This document shows positions 1-9,903 of a stretch of DNA of 64,000 bases, in pieces. This stretch comes from Chryseobacterium sp. JM1 (lineage in GTDB: Bacteria > Bacteroidota > Bacteroidia > Flavobacteriales > Weeksellaceae). Within the stretch, counting starts at the first letter, position 1. Every line of letters begins with the position of its first letter. The notes under the pieces were generated by a model. That model was not told the origin of the DNA, ran no database searches, and worked only from the letters and a program-made list of their open reading frames with translations. The translations under genes were made by a program, and so were the position numbers. Where the stretch lies: the NCBI RefSeq assembly GCF_000737715.1, contig NZ_JPRN01000005.1:62001-126000 (forward strand). Reading direction: 5' to 3'.

Positions 1-865
1 TAAGATCGCTGTAAAAAATTCCACTTTCAGGAACACGGATATAATCCTGCTGGCTAAGATGAACGAAGCTATTTTGATTATTTGATTTTGATTGATCTTT
101 CGGGTAGACCTTCACATAGTCAAGCATATTATAGACTGCGGTCTTGATCATCTCCACATTTTCATGCTGAACGGTTCCCAGTTTTCCGGCTTCTATACTG
201 AGTGCTGTAATTCCCTGCTGTACGGCCTGTTTGAAAGCATACTTCGCAGGTTCAGAAGGGCTGATATTATAGGGATAAGACACAATAATACCCATTTGCG
301 ACTGTACCGAAAGGTTGTGAGCGAGCACGGTTTTATCCAACTTATCTTTTCTGTCATAATAGCACACAAAAGGAAGCAAATCCTCATTCGCATCGCCTCC
401 GTGAATATCTAAAAAGATGGTGGAGTTTGAGATAATTTCTCGGGTGATCAAATCAGCGATCTGATCTGTAGGACTTCCGGCTGATGATCCCGGAAAGGCA
501 TTGTTTAAATTTTTCTGATCCAAGGGACTGATGAAGGGAGTTCTTTTCCGAAATGATTCCATATTGGCAATGGGAACAATGATAAGCGTTCCTTTTACCG
601 ATTCCGGTTTTATTTCCTGCAATATTTTCTGAACAGCTACAATGGGAGGATATTCATACCCGTGAATGCCGGCGACAATACTGAAAACAGGACCTTTTTC
701 CCGGCCTTTGATGACAGTAACCGGAAGATAAGTGTCTTTTACGGAAAGAATGGTGTCTTTCCTAAATGGGCCTTGCTCTTTCATGATCTTACCTACCGTT
801 TGTGCGTGCATCACGCATCCCCATCCCAGTATTAGCACAACAGTCGTTTTTAAAATAAATTTCAT
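1..865 (-). CDS. Secreted succinylglutamate desuccinylase/aspartoacylase-like (M14-type) zinc enzyme, 3' end cut by window
   Basis: This is my own translation of the minus strand from an ATG at 863-865. The frame stays open to base 1, so the C-terminus lies outside the window. An N-terminal signal peptide (about residues 1-22, ending HAQ) predicts export. Zinc-site residues of the AstE/AspA family are visible: GIHGYE (His68, Glu71) and LDIHGGD (His155). SIEAGK (Glu225) fits the catalytic glutamate. The family cleaves N-acyl amino acids or amide/peptide bonds; the substrate here is unknown. The fold assignment is strong. The exported location is unusual for aspartoacylases, and a cell-wall or peptide-processing role is only inferred. 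Confidence 0.82.
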   Translation of the reverse strand, partial: MKFILKTTVVLILGWGCVMHAQTVGKIMKEQGPFRKDTILSVKDTYLPVTVIKGREKGPVFSIVAGIHGYEYPPIVAVQKILQEIKPESVKGTLIIVPIANMESFRKRTPFISPLDQKNLNNAFPGSSAGSPTDQIADLITREIISNSTIFLDIHGGDANEDLLPFVCYYDRKDKLDKTVLAHNLSVQSQMGIIVSYPYNISPSEPAKYAFKQAVQQGITALSIEAGKLGTVQHENVEMIKTAVYNMLDYVKVYPKDQSKSNNQNSFVHLSQQDYIRVPESGIFYSDL

Positions 866-963
866 GTAATTTTCTATTTAATAACGGGAAAATTTCTATT
901 TTTTATTCCCGCCCTTATCTGATATCAGATTTCAATTTAATCATTATATTTTGAAAAGTAATC

Positions 964-2118
964 TTAACTCTGTTCAATATATTTTTCATCCAATAACTTA
1001 TTAGGCTTCAGGTAAACCACATTGTTTTGAAAGTCAAAAAAAACATTGAATCTTTTTAAAATTTCATTTCCCAGAATATGCATTCTTGATCTGCTTACCA
1101 ATCTGCTTTGAGACAATACCTGAACGGGAATGTTCTTCAGTGTATATTTTCCTAAAGTAAGTGATTCCAGTCCTGATGTGATCACCGGTACTTCATTTCC
1201 CTGTGCCCCTTTCATGATTACTCTTTTTATTTCCTTCATGGTATCCACTGGAAAGCCCTGTTCTTTCAGCATAGGCCCATCCAGCATTACAGTTCTCTGA
1301 TATCCTGTGTCAAAAAGATACCAGTCTGTGTTGATGCTTTTCCCCTGTTTAATACTGCTTTCCACGAAGAAAACATTATTGAAATACTTTATAGCCAGTT
1401 TGGAATAGCTTTTATCTTTTTTTACTGCTTTGGGAAGCTGCGAATGAACAGCCATAATACCCTTATCATAATCAAGCTCTACGATCATCCCATCAAAAAG
1501 ATCCCATCCGAAACGCCCTTCTGTACCGTGTCCTGAAAGATCAGCAGGATAAATGCTGAACTCTTTATAGATTTTGTTCCCGATCTCCAATGCATTGGAT
1601 CCGGATTTTAAAGCGCTTTTGATTTTATTCTTTAAGGTTTCTCTGGTCAGGGTAAGATCGCTTGAACCCGTATCGAAATTAAGGGTCAGGGTATCTGTTT
1701 TATTTAATATCGTTTTTACGAACATGGTATTCTGCTCGTTGATAGAAAGTTTTATCGTATCGTGAAAAGCAGGCTTTACTTTGCTGAAATTCTTCGGAGG
1801 AAGGCTTGCTATCCGGGTCATACAGGAATCTTTTCCTTTTAACAGCACTATAAAGTCTTTATTTTCTCCCTTTTTAATGGTGAAACTTGCAGAATCTATG
1901 TCCGTTTTTATTTTTATCGTCTTTTTTTCTGTATCAAGTTTGGATGTGGTGTAGACATCAATTTTAATATTTGGATCTGCATTCCAGTCTGTGGTGAATC
2001 CGTTATCTATTTCAAGAATGGTCATCTGGTTAGAATTCGCTTTTACGACAGGAAGTTTTTTCTGTGCACTGGTCATACAGGCTAAAAAAACACAGATCAG
2101 TAAACTAAAGTTTTTCAT
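964..2118 (-). CDS. Secreted retropepsin/pepsin-like aspartic protease family protein
   Basis: The 384-residue protein has a signal peptide (about residues 1-18, ending TSAQ). Two aspartic-protease signatures are visible: DTGSSD at Asp149 and FDTGY at Asp270. This suggests two lobes, with the C-terminal ILGNEILKRF and FDFQNNVVYLKP segments typical of bacterial clan AA proteins. Residues 20-130 do not resemble the protease lobes. The ATG at 2118 is followed directly by the signal peptide. It lies downstream of the Sus operon but behind that operon's terminator hairpin (2140-2180), so it is probably a separate unit. Proteolysis is inferred from motifs; many bacterial members are uncharacterised. 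Confidence 0.8.
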   Translation of the reverse strand: MKNFSLLICVFLACMTSAQKKLPVVKANSNQMTILEIDNGFTTDWNADPNIKIDVYTTSKLDTEKKTIKIKTDIDSASFTIKKGENKDFIVLLKGKDSCMTRIASLPPKNFSKVKPAFHDTIKLSINEQNTMFVKTILNKTDTLTLNFDTGSSDLTLTRETLKNKIKSALKSGSNALEIGNKIYKEFSIYPADLSGHGTEGRFGWDLFDGMIVELDYDKGIMAVHSQLPKAVKKDKSYSKLAIKYFNNVFFVESSIKQGKSINTDWYLFDTGYQRTVMLDGPMLKEQGFPVDTMKEIKRVIMKGAQGNEVPVITSGLESLTLGKYTLKNIPVQVLSQSRLVSRSRMHILGNEILKRFNVFFDFQNNVVYLKPNKLLDEKYIEQS

Positions 2119-2131
2119 GGTTAGTTGATAA

Positions 2132-2180
2132 AAAAGTTAATGCCCCGGCCCATTTCCGAATGTATAATGAACCGGGGCAT
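2132..2180 (-). terminator. Terminator of the Sus-like operon
   Basis: A 9-bp GC-rich perfect inverted repeat (2140-2148 and 2172-2180, arm ATGCCCCGG) lies just after the GH97 stop codon. On the minus strand it is followed by TAACTTTTTT. It separates the Sus operon from the downstream protease gene. Confidence 0.75.
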
Positions 2181-2202
2181 CACAAACTTATGAATTTAAA
2201 TC

Positions 2203-4359
2203 TTAATTCACTGGCTTAACAGAAACTGCGAAACCGCCGCTTCTTGCCATCTTGAAATTCAATTTAGATTTGCTGGTGATCTGTTTTTTGTAGATGTTAT
2301 AGCTTTGAGGATTATCGATGTAATCTGCATCTTTTCCATCTTCGTAAACGGTTACCTCATATTTTTTTCCTTTATCGAGGAAAGAGAAATCTACGGTGTA
2401 TTCCCGCTTATTTTCATCGGTAATCCCTCCTACGAACCAGTTTTCTGTTCCTTTTGCTTTTCTGGCCGTGATCACATAATCTCCGGGCTCCGCGGAAAGG
2501 ATTTTTGTATCATCCCAGTCTGCCGCCACATCCTTGATGAACTGGAAGGCATCCATATGCTTTTTGTAGTTCTCAGGAAGGTCTGCCGCCATCTGAAGAG
2601 GCATGTACATCGTTACATATAACGCCAGCTGCTTTGCCAGTGTGGTTTTAACGAAACGTTTGTCACCAGGGAAATAATAATCCAGTTTGGTCTGGAAAAT
2701 TCCCGGTGTATAGTCCATAGATCCGCCCATCCATCTTGTGAAAGGAAGAACGGTCTGATGATCAGGTTTGTTTCCTCCGAACGCTTCGTACTCGGTTCCT
2801 CTGGCTGCTTCTGCCGAAATATAGTTCGGGTAGGTGCGGCTTTCTCCTGTAGGACGTACAGATTCATGAGAATTGACCATGATTTTATACTGGTTTGCTT
2901 TTTCTGCAATTCTGTAGAAATGGTTAATTGTCCATTGGGAATAGTGATGTTCTCCTCTTGGAATAATATCGCCTACATAACCTGTTTTAACGGCATCATA
3001 ACCGTATTTATTCATCAGTTCAAAAGCTTTATCCGCCCATCTTTCGTAGTTCGTTGCAGAACCTGAAGTTTCGTGGTGCATGATCAGCTTAATCCCTTTT
3101 GAATGGGCATAATCGTTTAGCATTTTAATATCAAAATCCGGGTATGGCGTAATGAAATCGAAAACATATTCTTTGGAATGACCGAACCAGTCTTCCCAAC
3201 CGACATTCCAGCCTTCAATTAATAATCCCTGGAACCCGTTTTCTGCAGCGAAATCGATGTATTCTTTAACTTTTGTATTGTTGGCAGCATGTTTTCCGTT
3301 TGGCGTAAGCTTTGAAAAATCGGTCTTATCCAAATGAACATTTTCTGCTGTAGAATAAGCCCACTGGGATTTTCCGATGATCATTTCCCACCAGACACCC
3401 ATATATTTTGTCGGGTGAATATAGGACGTATCGGTATATTTTGTAGGTTCATTCAGGTTAAAAATCATTTTGGATTCCATCACTTCTTCTGCTTTTGGCG
3501 AAACGATAATGGTTCTCCAAGGTGTTACAGACGGCGTTTGAATATATCCTTTTGCTCCCTGCCTGTCAGCAGTAAGGTGTGTTTTGAATTTAAAATTCTG
3601 AGCATCCACCTCAAGATGGGAAGCCGGATAATCCAAAACGGCTGCTTCCGCTACGTTCACATACAATGGCTCTTTACCTTCTTTCTTAAGCATTAACGGA
3701 GACTGAACTGCATTTTTCACCAATCTTTGTGAAGCATTGGCATCGAATGCTTTGTCCCATTTGGCAGGAATTTCGGAGATTTTTGTTTCCTGATACTGAT
3801 ATTCCTGGGAATCATAGTCTGCCACCATCCACCAGGCTTTCATATCTGTAGGAAAATCGATTTCAGAATCTTCCTCTCTGATGACGAAATAGTTCAGGTT
3901 TTTCTGCTGTGGAAATTCATATCTGAATCCAAGACCATCATTAAACAGTCTGAACTTTACCACAATACTTCTGCTTGTAGAAGCCTGATCCAGGGTAACG
4001 GCCAGCTCGTTGTAATGGTTGATATAATTTTTCTTTTCGCCCAGCACCGGCTGCCAGGTTTCGTTTTTAGCGTCACGTTTTTCATCGGTTTTCGTGAACC
4101 CGTTGTTCAGGTCAAATTTGGCGTCATCCGGTTTTGCAATTTCGGACGCAAATTTGATGGCTGAGTCTTTAAATAATCTTAACCCTAACTTAGAATCTTC
4201 TACTACCACTGCTCCGTTGTACTTCAGATTGTAATACGGAATTCCTCCTTTCAGCTGAAAGTTCATTTCAAACTTTCCATCCGGTGATTTCAAAGACTGG
4301 GCTTTCACACCCACGAACATCATTGAGAGCAGCATGGCTCCAACTGTAATTTTCTTCAT
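2203..4359 (-). CDS. Glycoside hydrolase family 97 alpha-glucosidase (SusB-type)
   Basis: This 718-residue protein has a signal peptide (residues 1-20, ending VKA-Q) and the GH97 architecture. That is an N-terminal beta-sandwich (about 21-300), a catalytic (beta/alpha)8 barrel (about 310-590) and a C-terminal beta domain. The barrel carries KTGYVG, PRGEHH (Glu470), NSHES (Glu499) and the SAEAARGTEYEAFGGN stretch (Glu517, Glu523, Glu525). As I recall the family, these match the inverting SusB-type alpha-glucosidase rather than the retaining Asp-nucleophile group. It should release glucose from alpha-glucans in the periplasm. It is the last gene of the susC-susD-susE-GH97 operon, separated from susE by a hairpin at 4386-4417. 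Confidence 0.93.
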   Translation of the reverse strand: MKKITVGAMLLSMMFVGVKAQSLKSPDGKFEMNFQLKGGIPYYNLKYNGAVVVEDSKLGLRLFKDSAIKFASEIAKPDDAKFDLNNGFTKTDEKRDAKNETWQPVLGEKKNYINHYNELAVTLDQASTSRSIVVKFRLFNDGLGFRYEFPQQKNLNYFVIREEDSEIDFPTDMKAWWMVADYDSQEYQYQETKISEIPAKWDKAFDANASQRLVKNAVQSPLMLKKEGKEPLYVNVAEAAVLDYPASHLEVDAQNFKFKTHLTADRQGAKGYIQTPSVTPWRTIIVSPKAEEVMESKMIFNLNEPTKYTDTSYIHPTKYMGVWWEMIIGKSQWAYSTAENVHLDKTDFSKLTPNGKHAANNTKVKEYIDFAAENGFQGLLIEGWNVGWEDWFGHSKEYVFDFITPYPDFDIKMLNDYAHSKGIKLIMHHETSGSATNYERWADKAFELMNKYGYDAVKTGYVGDIIPRGEHHYSQWTINHFYRIAEKANQYKIMVNSHESVRPTGESRTYPNYISAEAARGTEYEAFGGNKPDHQTVLPFTRWMGGSMDYTPGIFQTKLDYYFPGDKRFVKTTLAKQLALYVTMYMPLQMAADLPENYKKHMDAFQFIKDVAADWDDTKILSAEPGDYVITARKAKGTENWFVGGITDENKREYTVDFSFLDKGKKYEVTVYEDGKDADYIDNPQSYNIYKKQITSKSKLNFKMARSGGFAVSVKPVN

Positions 4360-4385
4360 AATGACTATTTATAAACTTAAAAATA

Positions 4386-4417
4386 GATAAAGTGCTGCGG
4401 TAAAGCAACACTTTATC
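4386..4417 (-). terminator. Intra-operon hairpin between SusE-like and GH97 genes
   Basis: A 9-bp perfect inverted repeat (GATAAAGTG at 4386-4394, CACTTTATC at 4409-4417) encloses a further short TGC/GCA stem. On the minus strand TATTTTTAAG follows. It could be a leaky terminator or an mRNA-stability stem lowering GH97 expression relative to susCDE. Confidence 0.55.
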
Positions 4418-4434
4418 AACTTAATTGGTATATT

Positions 4435-5550
4435 TTACAACTTCGTAACGGTTAATTTGTAATATGCTGAATTATGAAGATCCAGCTCTATCTTATAGTT
4501 TCCTGCCTCGGATACTTTGTAGCCAGGGTCGCCCTCTACTGTATTTTCAGCATTGAAATAGCTTTGTACCGCTTTTCCTGAAATCAGAGTCTGCTCGTCT
4601 TTTTTAGGCTGGAATTTCAGTGCCCAATCATCATTAGCTCTGAATTTAAACACGCCTGAATTGCTCAGCATAATTGAATTGATGACATAGGTTTTTGTAG
4701 CCGGACTGTATACAAAATCTGTATCCGATCCCCATCCTGCAGGCGTAGCATCCCCAATGACACCAAAGTTGGCAAGTGTAGAAGAATAAGTGTTGGCAGC
4801 CCAATCTACTTTCATATAGAAGGTTCCTGCTGAAGCCGGCACAATATCTGACCCGTCCGCAACCAGTTTTCCGGTTTTTGTTCCGTCATCACCTTTATTT
4901 CCAGGCCAATCCTGATTGATCGTAAATTTGTACTTCCCGTTATCACCTGTTGGATTGCTGATCCAGATAAATCCTCTGTAACTGTCATTCTTTTCAGGGG
5001 AAAACAGGTTAGGAGAATTAGCCGGAGTCCAGCTTGCGTAACCCGCTGCACCTGCATAGGCACCCGGAACATTAATTTTAGGATAAATAATATCCGGATT
5101 AGGGGTAAAAGGTGTTATTTTAATATCTATTACATTGGAATAAAACGGAGCAGTTCCCACTGAAGTTTTAAGTCTAGCTTCAATATCATTAGCGGTATCG
5201 GAAACCGCTCCAATATTAAACATGATGGTATTCAGTGCAGCGTGGGTAATTCCTCCCGAAACAGCGTCTTTATCAAAATTAAAAGTCGTACTGTTCTTGA
5301 AACCCGTTCCTTTCAGCGCAAATTCTATTTGCTGTGCCGGGACAGAAGCAATGTTAAAACCTGCTTTCGTCCATGCAAATGTGATAGCAGTTTCACTTCC
5401 TTTAAGCTCATCGAGTACAACAGCGTTTTTGTCTGCCGATACTTTTGCGGATGTTGTTTCACTGATCACAGCACGATCCTCGTCTTTTTCACAGGAAACA
5501 ACCAATACTCCTACGAAAAGAGCTATCCATATTTTAAAAAGATTCTTCAT
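4435..5550 (-). CDS. susE: SusE/SusF-like surface glycan-binding lipoprotein
   Basis: The 371-residue protein has a lipoprotein signal peptide with lipobox VVSC (Cys20) followed by acidic residues, a common surface-export signal in Bacteroidetes. Residues about 33-150 form the SusE N-terminal Ig-like domain. The remainder looks like two carbohydrate-binding modules, with WTPANSPN and aromatic-rich repeats such as VDWAANTYSSTLANFG and the related ending IELDLHNSAYYKLTVTKL. It should bind glycan next to the SusCD complex. It starts 12 bp after the susD stop, in one operon. Binding specificity for alpha-glucan is inferred from the GH97 neighbour. Confidence 0.85.
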   Translation of the reverse strand: MKNLFKIWIALFVGVLVVSCEKDEDRAVISETTSAKVSADKNAVVLDELKGSETAITFAWTKAGFNIASVPAQQIEFALKGTGFKNSTTFNFDKDAVSGGITHAALNTIMFNIGAVSDTANDIEARLKTSVGTAPFYSNVIDIKITPFTPNPDIIYPKINVPGAYAGAAGYASWTPANSPNLFSPEKNDSYRGFIWISNPTGDNGKYKFTINQDWPGNKGDDGTKTGKLVADGSDIVPASAGTFYMKVDWAANTYSSTLANFGVIGDATPAGWGSDTDFVYSPATKTYVINSIMLSNSGVFKFRANDDWALKFQPKKDEQTLISGKAVQSYFNAENTVEGDPGYKVSEAGNYKIELDLHNSAYYKLTVTKL

Positions 5551-5562
5551 TTTGTTGTTTTT

Positions 5563-7176
5563 TTAATAACCAGGATTCTGAGATAAGTTGGGATTTAAGT
5601 TACGATACTTGTTGGGTATCGGGAAAAGCAATCTGGAATCCGGCAGATTTCCTCCGCTCATACTTCCTCCTTTCCATTGCCATGTATATCCTGAAAGATA
5701 TTTTCCGAAACGAATCAGATCCTGGCGTCTGTACCCTTCCCAATAAAGCTCTCTTGCTCTTTCGTTCAGGATAAAATCAGGCGTTAGTGCTGACTGCTGT
5801 ACCGTAGGTGCAAGAGCTCTTGTTCTAAGTGCATTGATGTAATTTAAAGCTGTAGCAGGGCTTCCTTTTCCATTGACTACCGCAAGCTCAGCATACATCA
5901 AATAGGCATCCGCCATTCTGAAGAGCGGAAAATCAGCATCCACGAAATTAGCATCGCTTCCATTCGCTCCTGTTGATGTTTTGTTGGAGAATTTGATCAG
6001 TTTTGTTCCCTGATCAAATTTCAGATAGTCTGCAATAGAAGCAGGATCTGTATTTCCAGGCACTTTCATTATTCTGGGATCTGTACTTCCTGCTGACTGC
6101 ATAAACTCCTGTCTTACTCTGTATCCCTGCCATCCGTAGTCTACTCCTAAGGTTACTCCTACTTCATTGGTACAGTTGGCATGAACAAGGAATGTAGTTC
6201 CTCCAAAAGTTCGTGTTTTAACTCCATCAAAAGCTATCGGGAAAATGATTTCTTCCTGAGCACCATTGATATGATTGTCCGCTTTAAATAAGTTAGCATA
6301 AGGAATCTGGGCTATTTTATACGTAGAACCGATTACTTTCTCTACTTCTGCCAGAGCTTCGGTACTTTTATCTGCGCCGGTATACACTTTGGCATTCAGA
6401 TATAATTTTGCTTTCAGCATCCAGACTGCGGCTTTATCTGCTCTTCCGTATTCATTCATTCTTGGAGCAGGCAGTTCACCTTCTATAGCATTCAATTCAT
6501 TGATTACATAATTGAACATAAAATCTCTTGTCTGCATGACAGGTTTCGTAAGCAGGGGATCATTTTCTGTAGCAAAAGGCATCTTCCCATAAATATCTAT
6601 CGCGTGATAGTAGGATAAAGCTCTTAAAAACCTTACCTCAGCTCTGTACAATTTTATCTGAGCCTTTAGATCTTCCGCAACTCCTCTTGAGGCGAGTTTT
6701 TCATCGGTAGTTTCTCTTAAATACTCATTGACAAGGCTTATCTGAAAGAATATCCTTGCAAAAAATGCCTCGTTGAAAACATTATCTGCATTCCAGTTAT
6801 TGAAATTCAGGTCTTTGATGGTAGGGTTATCACTTTCTCCCCAGGCAATAATGGCTTCATCGGTGGTTAATTCCTGCAACTGCCAATATCCTCTAAGGTA
6901 TTGTGAAAAGCCTTCATTCGGGCCACCGTCAGCTTCGTCTCCCAAATCAGATTCTCCGTTTCCAGCCTTTTGCCCGGTTACAGCCAGTCCTGCATATATT
7001 TTAGCAAGGAATTGTTTATAGGCAGCCGGATTGGTATAAAACTGCTCTGATGTAAATAATTCGTCGTCGTTTACTTCTACATCCAGATCATTTAAGCAAG
7101 ATGAAGTTGTAAAAAGAAATAAACCTGCGATGGCTAAATTTCTTAATTTAAATATTTTTATTCTGTTAAGTTTCAT
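5563..7176 (-). CDS. susD: RagB/SusD family nutrient-uptake outer-membrane lipoprotein
   Basis: The 537-residue protein has a lipobox (TSSC, Cys27) and the SusD fold. Early TPR-like helices contain LYRAEVRFLRALSYYHAIDIYGKMP and the conserved C-terminal end has RELYWEGYRRQDLIRF and LFPIPNKYRNLNPNLSQNPGY. SusD lids the SusC barrel and captures oligosaccharide. It starts 12 bp after the susC stop. This partner order (C, then D, then E) is typical of Bacteroidetes glycan loci. The ligand cannot be read from sequence; alpha-glucan is inferred from context. Confidence 0.95.
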   Translation of the reverse strand: MKLNRIKIFKLRNLAIAGLFLFTTSSCLNDLDVEVNDDELFTSEQFYTNPAAYKQFLAKIYAGLAVTGQKAGNGESDLGDEADGGPNEGFSQYLRGYWQLQELTTDEAIIAWGESDNPTIKDLNFNNWNADNVFNEAFFARIFFQISLVNEYLRETTDEKLASRGVAEDLKAQIKLYRAEVRFLRALSYYHAIDIYGKMPFATENDPLLTKPVMQTRDFMFNYVINELNAIEGELPAPRMNEYGRADKAAVWMLKAKLYLNAKVYTGADKSTEALAEVEKVIGSTYKIAQIPYANLFKADNHINGAQEEIIFPIAFDGVKTRTFGGTTFLVHANCTNEVGVTLGVDYGWQGYRVRQEFMQSAGSTDPRIMKVPGNTDPASIADYLKFDQGTKLIKFSNKTSTGANGSDANFVDADFPLFRMADAYLMYAELAVVNGKGSPATALNYINALRTRALAPTVQQSALTPDFILNERARELYWEGYRRQDLIRFGKYLSGYTWQWKGGSMSGGNLPDSRLLFPIPNKYRNLNPNLSQNPGY

Positions 7177-7188
7177 TGTAAAAGCGGA

Positions 7189-9903
7189 TTAAAAATTAGC
7201 ATTAATACCTAGAGTAAACATTCTCGCTCTCGGGTAGATCGAATCATCAATCCCGTTGTTAAATATTTCGGGGTCAAGGTTTTTGTACTTGGTAATAATA
7301 AGAACATTCTGTGCAGCCCCATATATCCTCAGGGAAGCGTTATTCCCAATGAAATTTTTAAAGGTGTATCCTACGGTCACATTATCCAACTTCAGGAAAC
7401 TTCCGTTTTTCAGATAATAATCAGACATTTTGTTTGCCGTTAAAAAATTCGTGGAACTGAAATCTACAGGAGCATTATTGATGGTATTGTCTACCGTGTT
7501 ATTGATATTTCCTACGTGAGCCCTGTCTGCTGAAATCCTGTCGTATACATAGTTTCCGATACTTGCTCTCCAACCCATTGAAAAATCCCAGTGTTTACCG
7601 ATAGTCGCATTGGTCATCAATCCCATGGTCACATCTGCCTGAGGTTTTTTGTAATTGTATTTATCCGCAGAAGTTATGGTTCCGTCGCCATTTCTGTCTA
7701 CATAAGCACCTTCTACCGGTCTTCCGTTTGCATCATAGATCTGCTGATATACCCAGAATGCGTAAGGGGAATAGCCTTCTCTGAACGTCTGTACAAAACC
7801 TCCCAAACCAACACCTCCTTTATCAATTCCATTTACTTCAAGCTCCTTAATGTCTACATTGTTGTAGGATACATTATAATTGAAATTCAGGGTAAAATTC
7901 TCCTTTTGTATAGCTTTTACATCCAATCCAAGGTCGATCCCTTTAGACTGAAGTTTACCGATATTTTTAGGTCCGATGATTCTTAAGTTCTCTAAAGGTC
8001 CTTCCGGTACTATTGATAACAGGTCTTTTGTATCTGCCATATAAAAATCCAAGGTCCCTTTGATTCTATTTTGCAAGAACCCGAAATCCAGTCCCAGATT
8101 ATACTTCAAGCTCTCTTCCCATTTAAGGTTCTGGTTATAGCCATTTGCTTTTGCAATTTCATAAAACTGGTTTCCAAACTGGTAATAAAGCGTAGAGGAA
8201 ACATTATAAGTTTTAAAATAATCATATCTGTAAATCCCGATATCCTGCTGACCGGTTTTCCCAACACTCGCTCTCAGTTTTAAATCTGAAACGGCAGTGT
8301 TCCCCTTTAAGAAATTCTCTTCTGAAATTTTCCAGGCAGCAGCAACACCTCCAAAATTCCCCCATCGGTTGTCCTTACTGAAACGGGAAGATCCGTCCCT
8401 TCTGTAATTAATGGTAAGCAGGTACTTACTTGCAAATCCCAGGTTTAATCTTCCGAAGAAAGCCTGCAGGTTTACGTCCGGTTTAGAATCCGGATTATAC
8501 CGGTTATTCTCAGGATCAAGGGTGTATAGCAGTGTATTCCCCGATGCCGAGCTTACTTTATGATAGTTCTGATACTCATAGCCTCCCATAGCTTCCAGAT
8601 TGAACTTCCCGAAAGTTTTGGTATAGTTCAGCTGAACGTTTGCATTCTTGTTCAGGATACTTTCGTCGGAATAGGAATCTTCCCCGTAAAATCCGAAAAC
8701 ATTTTTCACAGAGTAATAGCCGTTTCTTGAGTATTGATTGGTGGTCACATGCCCGTCCAGCTCTTTACTGTCAAGACCTGCGTTCACGATCAATCTCAGA
8801 TCCGGAAGAAAATGAAATTTATAGTCCATATTGATGTTTCCGAAAAATCTTTTGAAATTCTGAACATCACTTTTATTTCTAAGCATGCTGACAGGGTTAG
8901 CTACACCAGTCGGTCGGTTAGTACCAGGAGCTATCCACTCTCTATATCCGGCATATGGGGAATTTACATCATATACAGATTGTGTGGGGTCATAGGAAAT
9001 GGCATTTTTTATAGCATCTTCATTCCCTTTATTTTGGAAAGTATAAGAATAGGTCCCTGTAATATTGAATTTAAGGTGATCATCAAAGAAACTTGGACTC
9101 AATGCAACGTTAGCCGTAGTTCTCCTGAATCTGGACGTAATCAGCAATCCCGAATTATCCATATTGTCTACGGAAAAACGGGCAGGAACTTTTCCAAACA
9201 GACTTCCTGACACCGACGCATTAATATCAGAAGTCACTGAGGTTCTGAAAATTTCATCCTGCCAGTCTGTATTAGCCGTACCCAACAAATTTGCTTTTCC
9301 AGGTGCATACTGATTAATTATGCTTCTGAATTCATCTCCTGAGTATACCTTAATTTTTTTGGCCAAAGTATTGACTGTTGTAAAGGCATTTAATGACACA
9401 CGAAGTTTCTTACTTCCTTTTTTTGTGGCAATCAGGATAACCCCGTTTGACCCTCTGGAACCATAAATAGCGGTAGACGCCGCATCTTTCAGAATGGAAA
9501 AGGACTCAATATCATTGGGATTAATGGTGGATAATGAGACCCCATCGAGTGGCAAACCATCTACTACCAGCAATGGATCGTTACTGGCATTCAGAGAAGA
9601 TCCTCCCCTGATTCTGATCGTAGCTTCACTCCCGGGTGTTCCTGATTGGGTAATCACCAAACCCGCAGATCTTCCGTTGATAAGACCTTCCGCCGTGGTG
9701 ACAGCTCCTTTGTTAAAATCTGCTGTAGACAAAGCGGTGATAGAACCCGTTAAATCCGTTTTCTTCTGCTTTCCATACCCGATCAGTACCACCTCCTCGA
9801 TCTTTTTCTCCTTAGTGAGAGAGTCTTGGGTCTGCGCATGTATTATTGAACTGGCCAGTAAAAAGGCCGGTGCAATTTTTAATACCGTTGTAAAATTTTT
9901 CAC
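7189..9903 (-). CDS. susC: SusC/RagA family TonB-linked outer-membrane transporter
   Basis: The 904-residue protein has a signal peptide (about 1-24, ending IHAQ), a TonB-box-like EEVVLIGYG at about residue 36, a plug (about 45-170, with DPLLVVDG and GSRGSNGVILIATKKG) and a beta-barrel ending LGINANF. It is the energised import channel for the SusD-bound glycan. It is shorter than most SusC proteins because the usual N-terminal carboxypeptidase-regulatory-like domain is absent: the plug follows the signal peptide almost at once. The start codon is GTG (9901-9903), with no in-frame ATG between it and the open 5' region. It is the first gene of the operon, divergent from metG across a 326-bp spacer. 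Confidence 0.95.
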   Translation of the reverse strand: MKNFTTVLKIAPAFLLASSIIHAQTQDSLTKEKKIEEVVLIGYGKQKKTDLTGSITALSTADFNKGAVTTAEGLINGRSAGLVITQSGTPGSEATIRIRGGSSLNASNDPLLVVDGLPLDGVSLSTINPNDIESFSILKDAASTAIYGSRGSNGVILIATKKGSKKLRVSLNAFTTVNTLAKKIKVYSGDEFRSIINQYAPGKANLLGTANTDWQDEIFRTSVTSDINASVSGSLFGKVPARFSVDNMDNSGLLITSRFRRTTANVALSPSFFDDHLKFNITGTYSYTFQNKGNEDAIKNAISYDPTQSVYDVNSPYAGYREWIAPGTNRPTGVANPVSMLRNKSDVQNFKRFFGNINMDYKFHFLPDLRLIVNAGLDSKELDGHVTTNQYSRNGYYSVKNVFGFYGEDSYSDESILNKNANVQLNYTKTFGKFNLEAMGGYEYQNYHKVSSASGNTLLYTLDPENNRYNPDSKPDVNLQAFFGRLNLGFASKYLLTINYRRDGSSRFSKDNRWGNFGGVAAAWKISEENFLKGNTAVSDLKLRASVGKTGQQDIGIYRYDYFKTYNVSSTLYYQFGNQFYEIAKANGYNQNLKWEESLKYNLGLDFGFLQNRIKGTLDFYMADTKDLLSIVPEGPLENLRIIGPKNIGKLQSKGIDLGLDVKAIQKENFTLNFNYNVSYNNVDIKELEVNGIDKGGVGLGGFVQTFREGYSPYAFWVYQQIYDANGRPVEGAYVDRNGDGTITSADKYNYKKPQADVTMGLMTNATIGKHWDFSMGWRASIGNYVYDRISADRAHVGNINNTVDNTINNAPVDFSSTNFLTANKMSDYYLKNGSFLKLDNVTVGYTFKNFIGNNASLRIYGAAQNVLIITKYKNLDPEIFNNGIDDSIYPRARMFTLGINANF

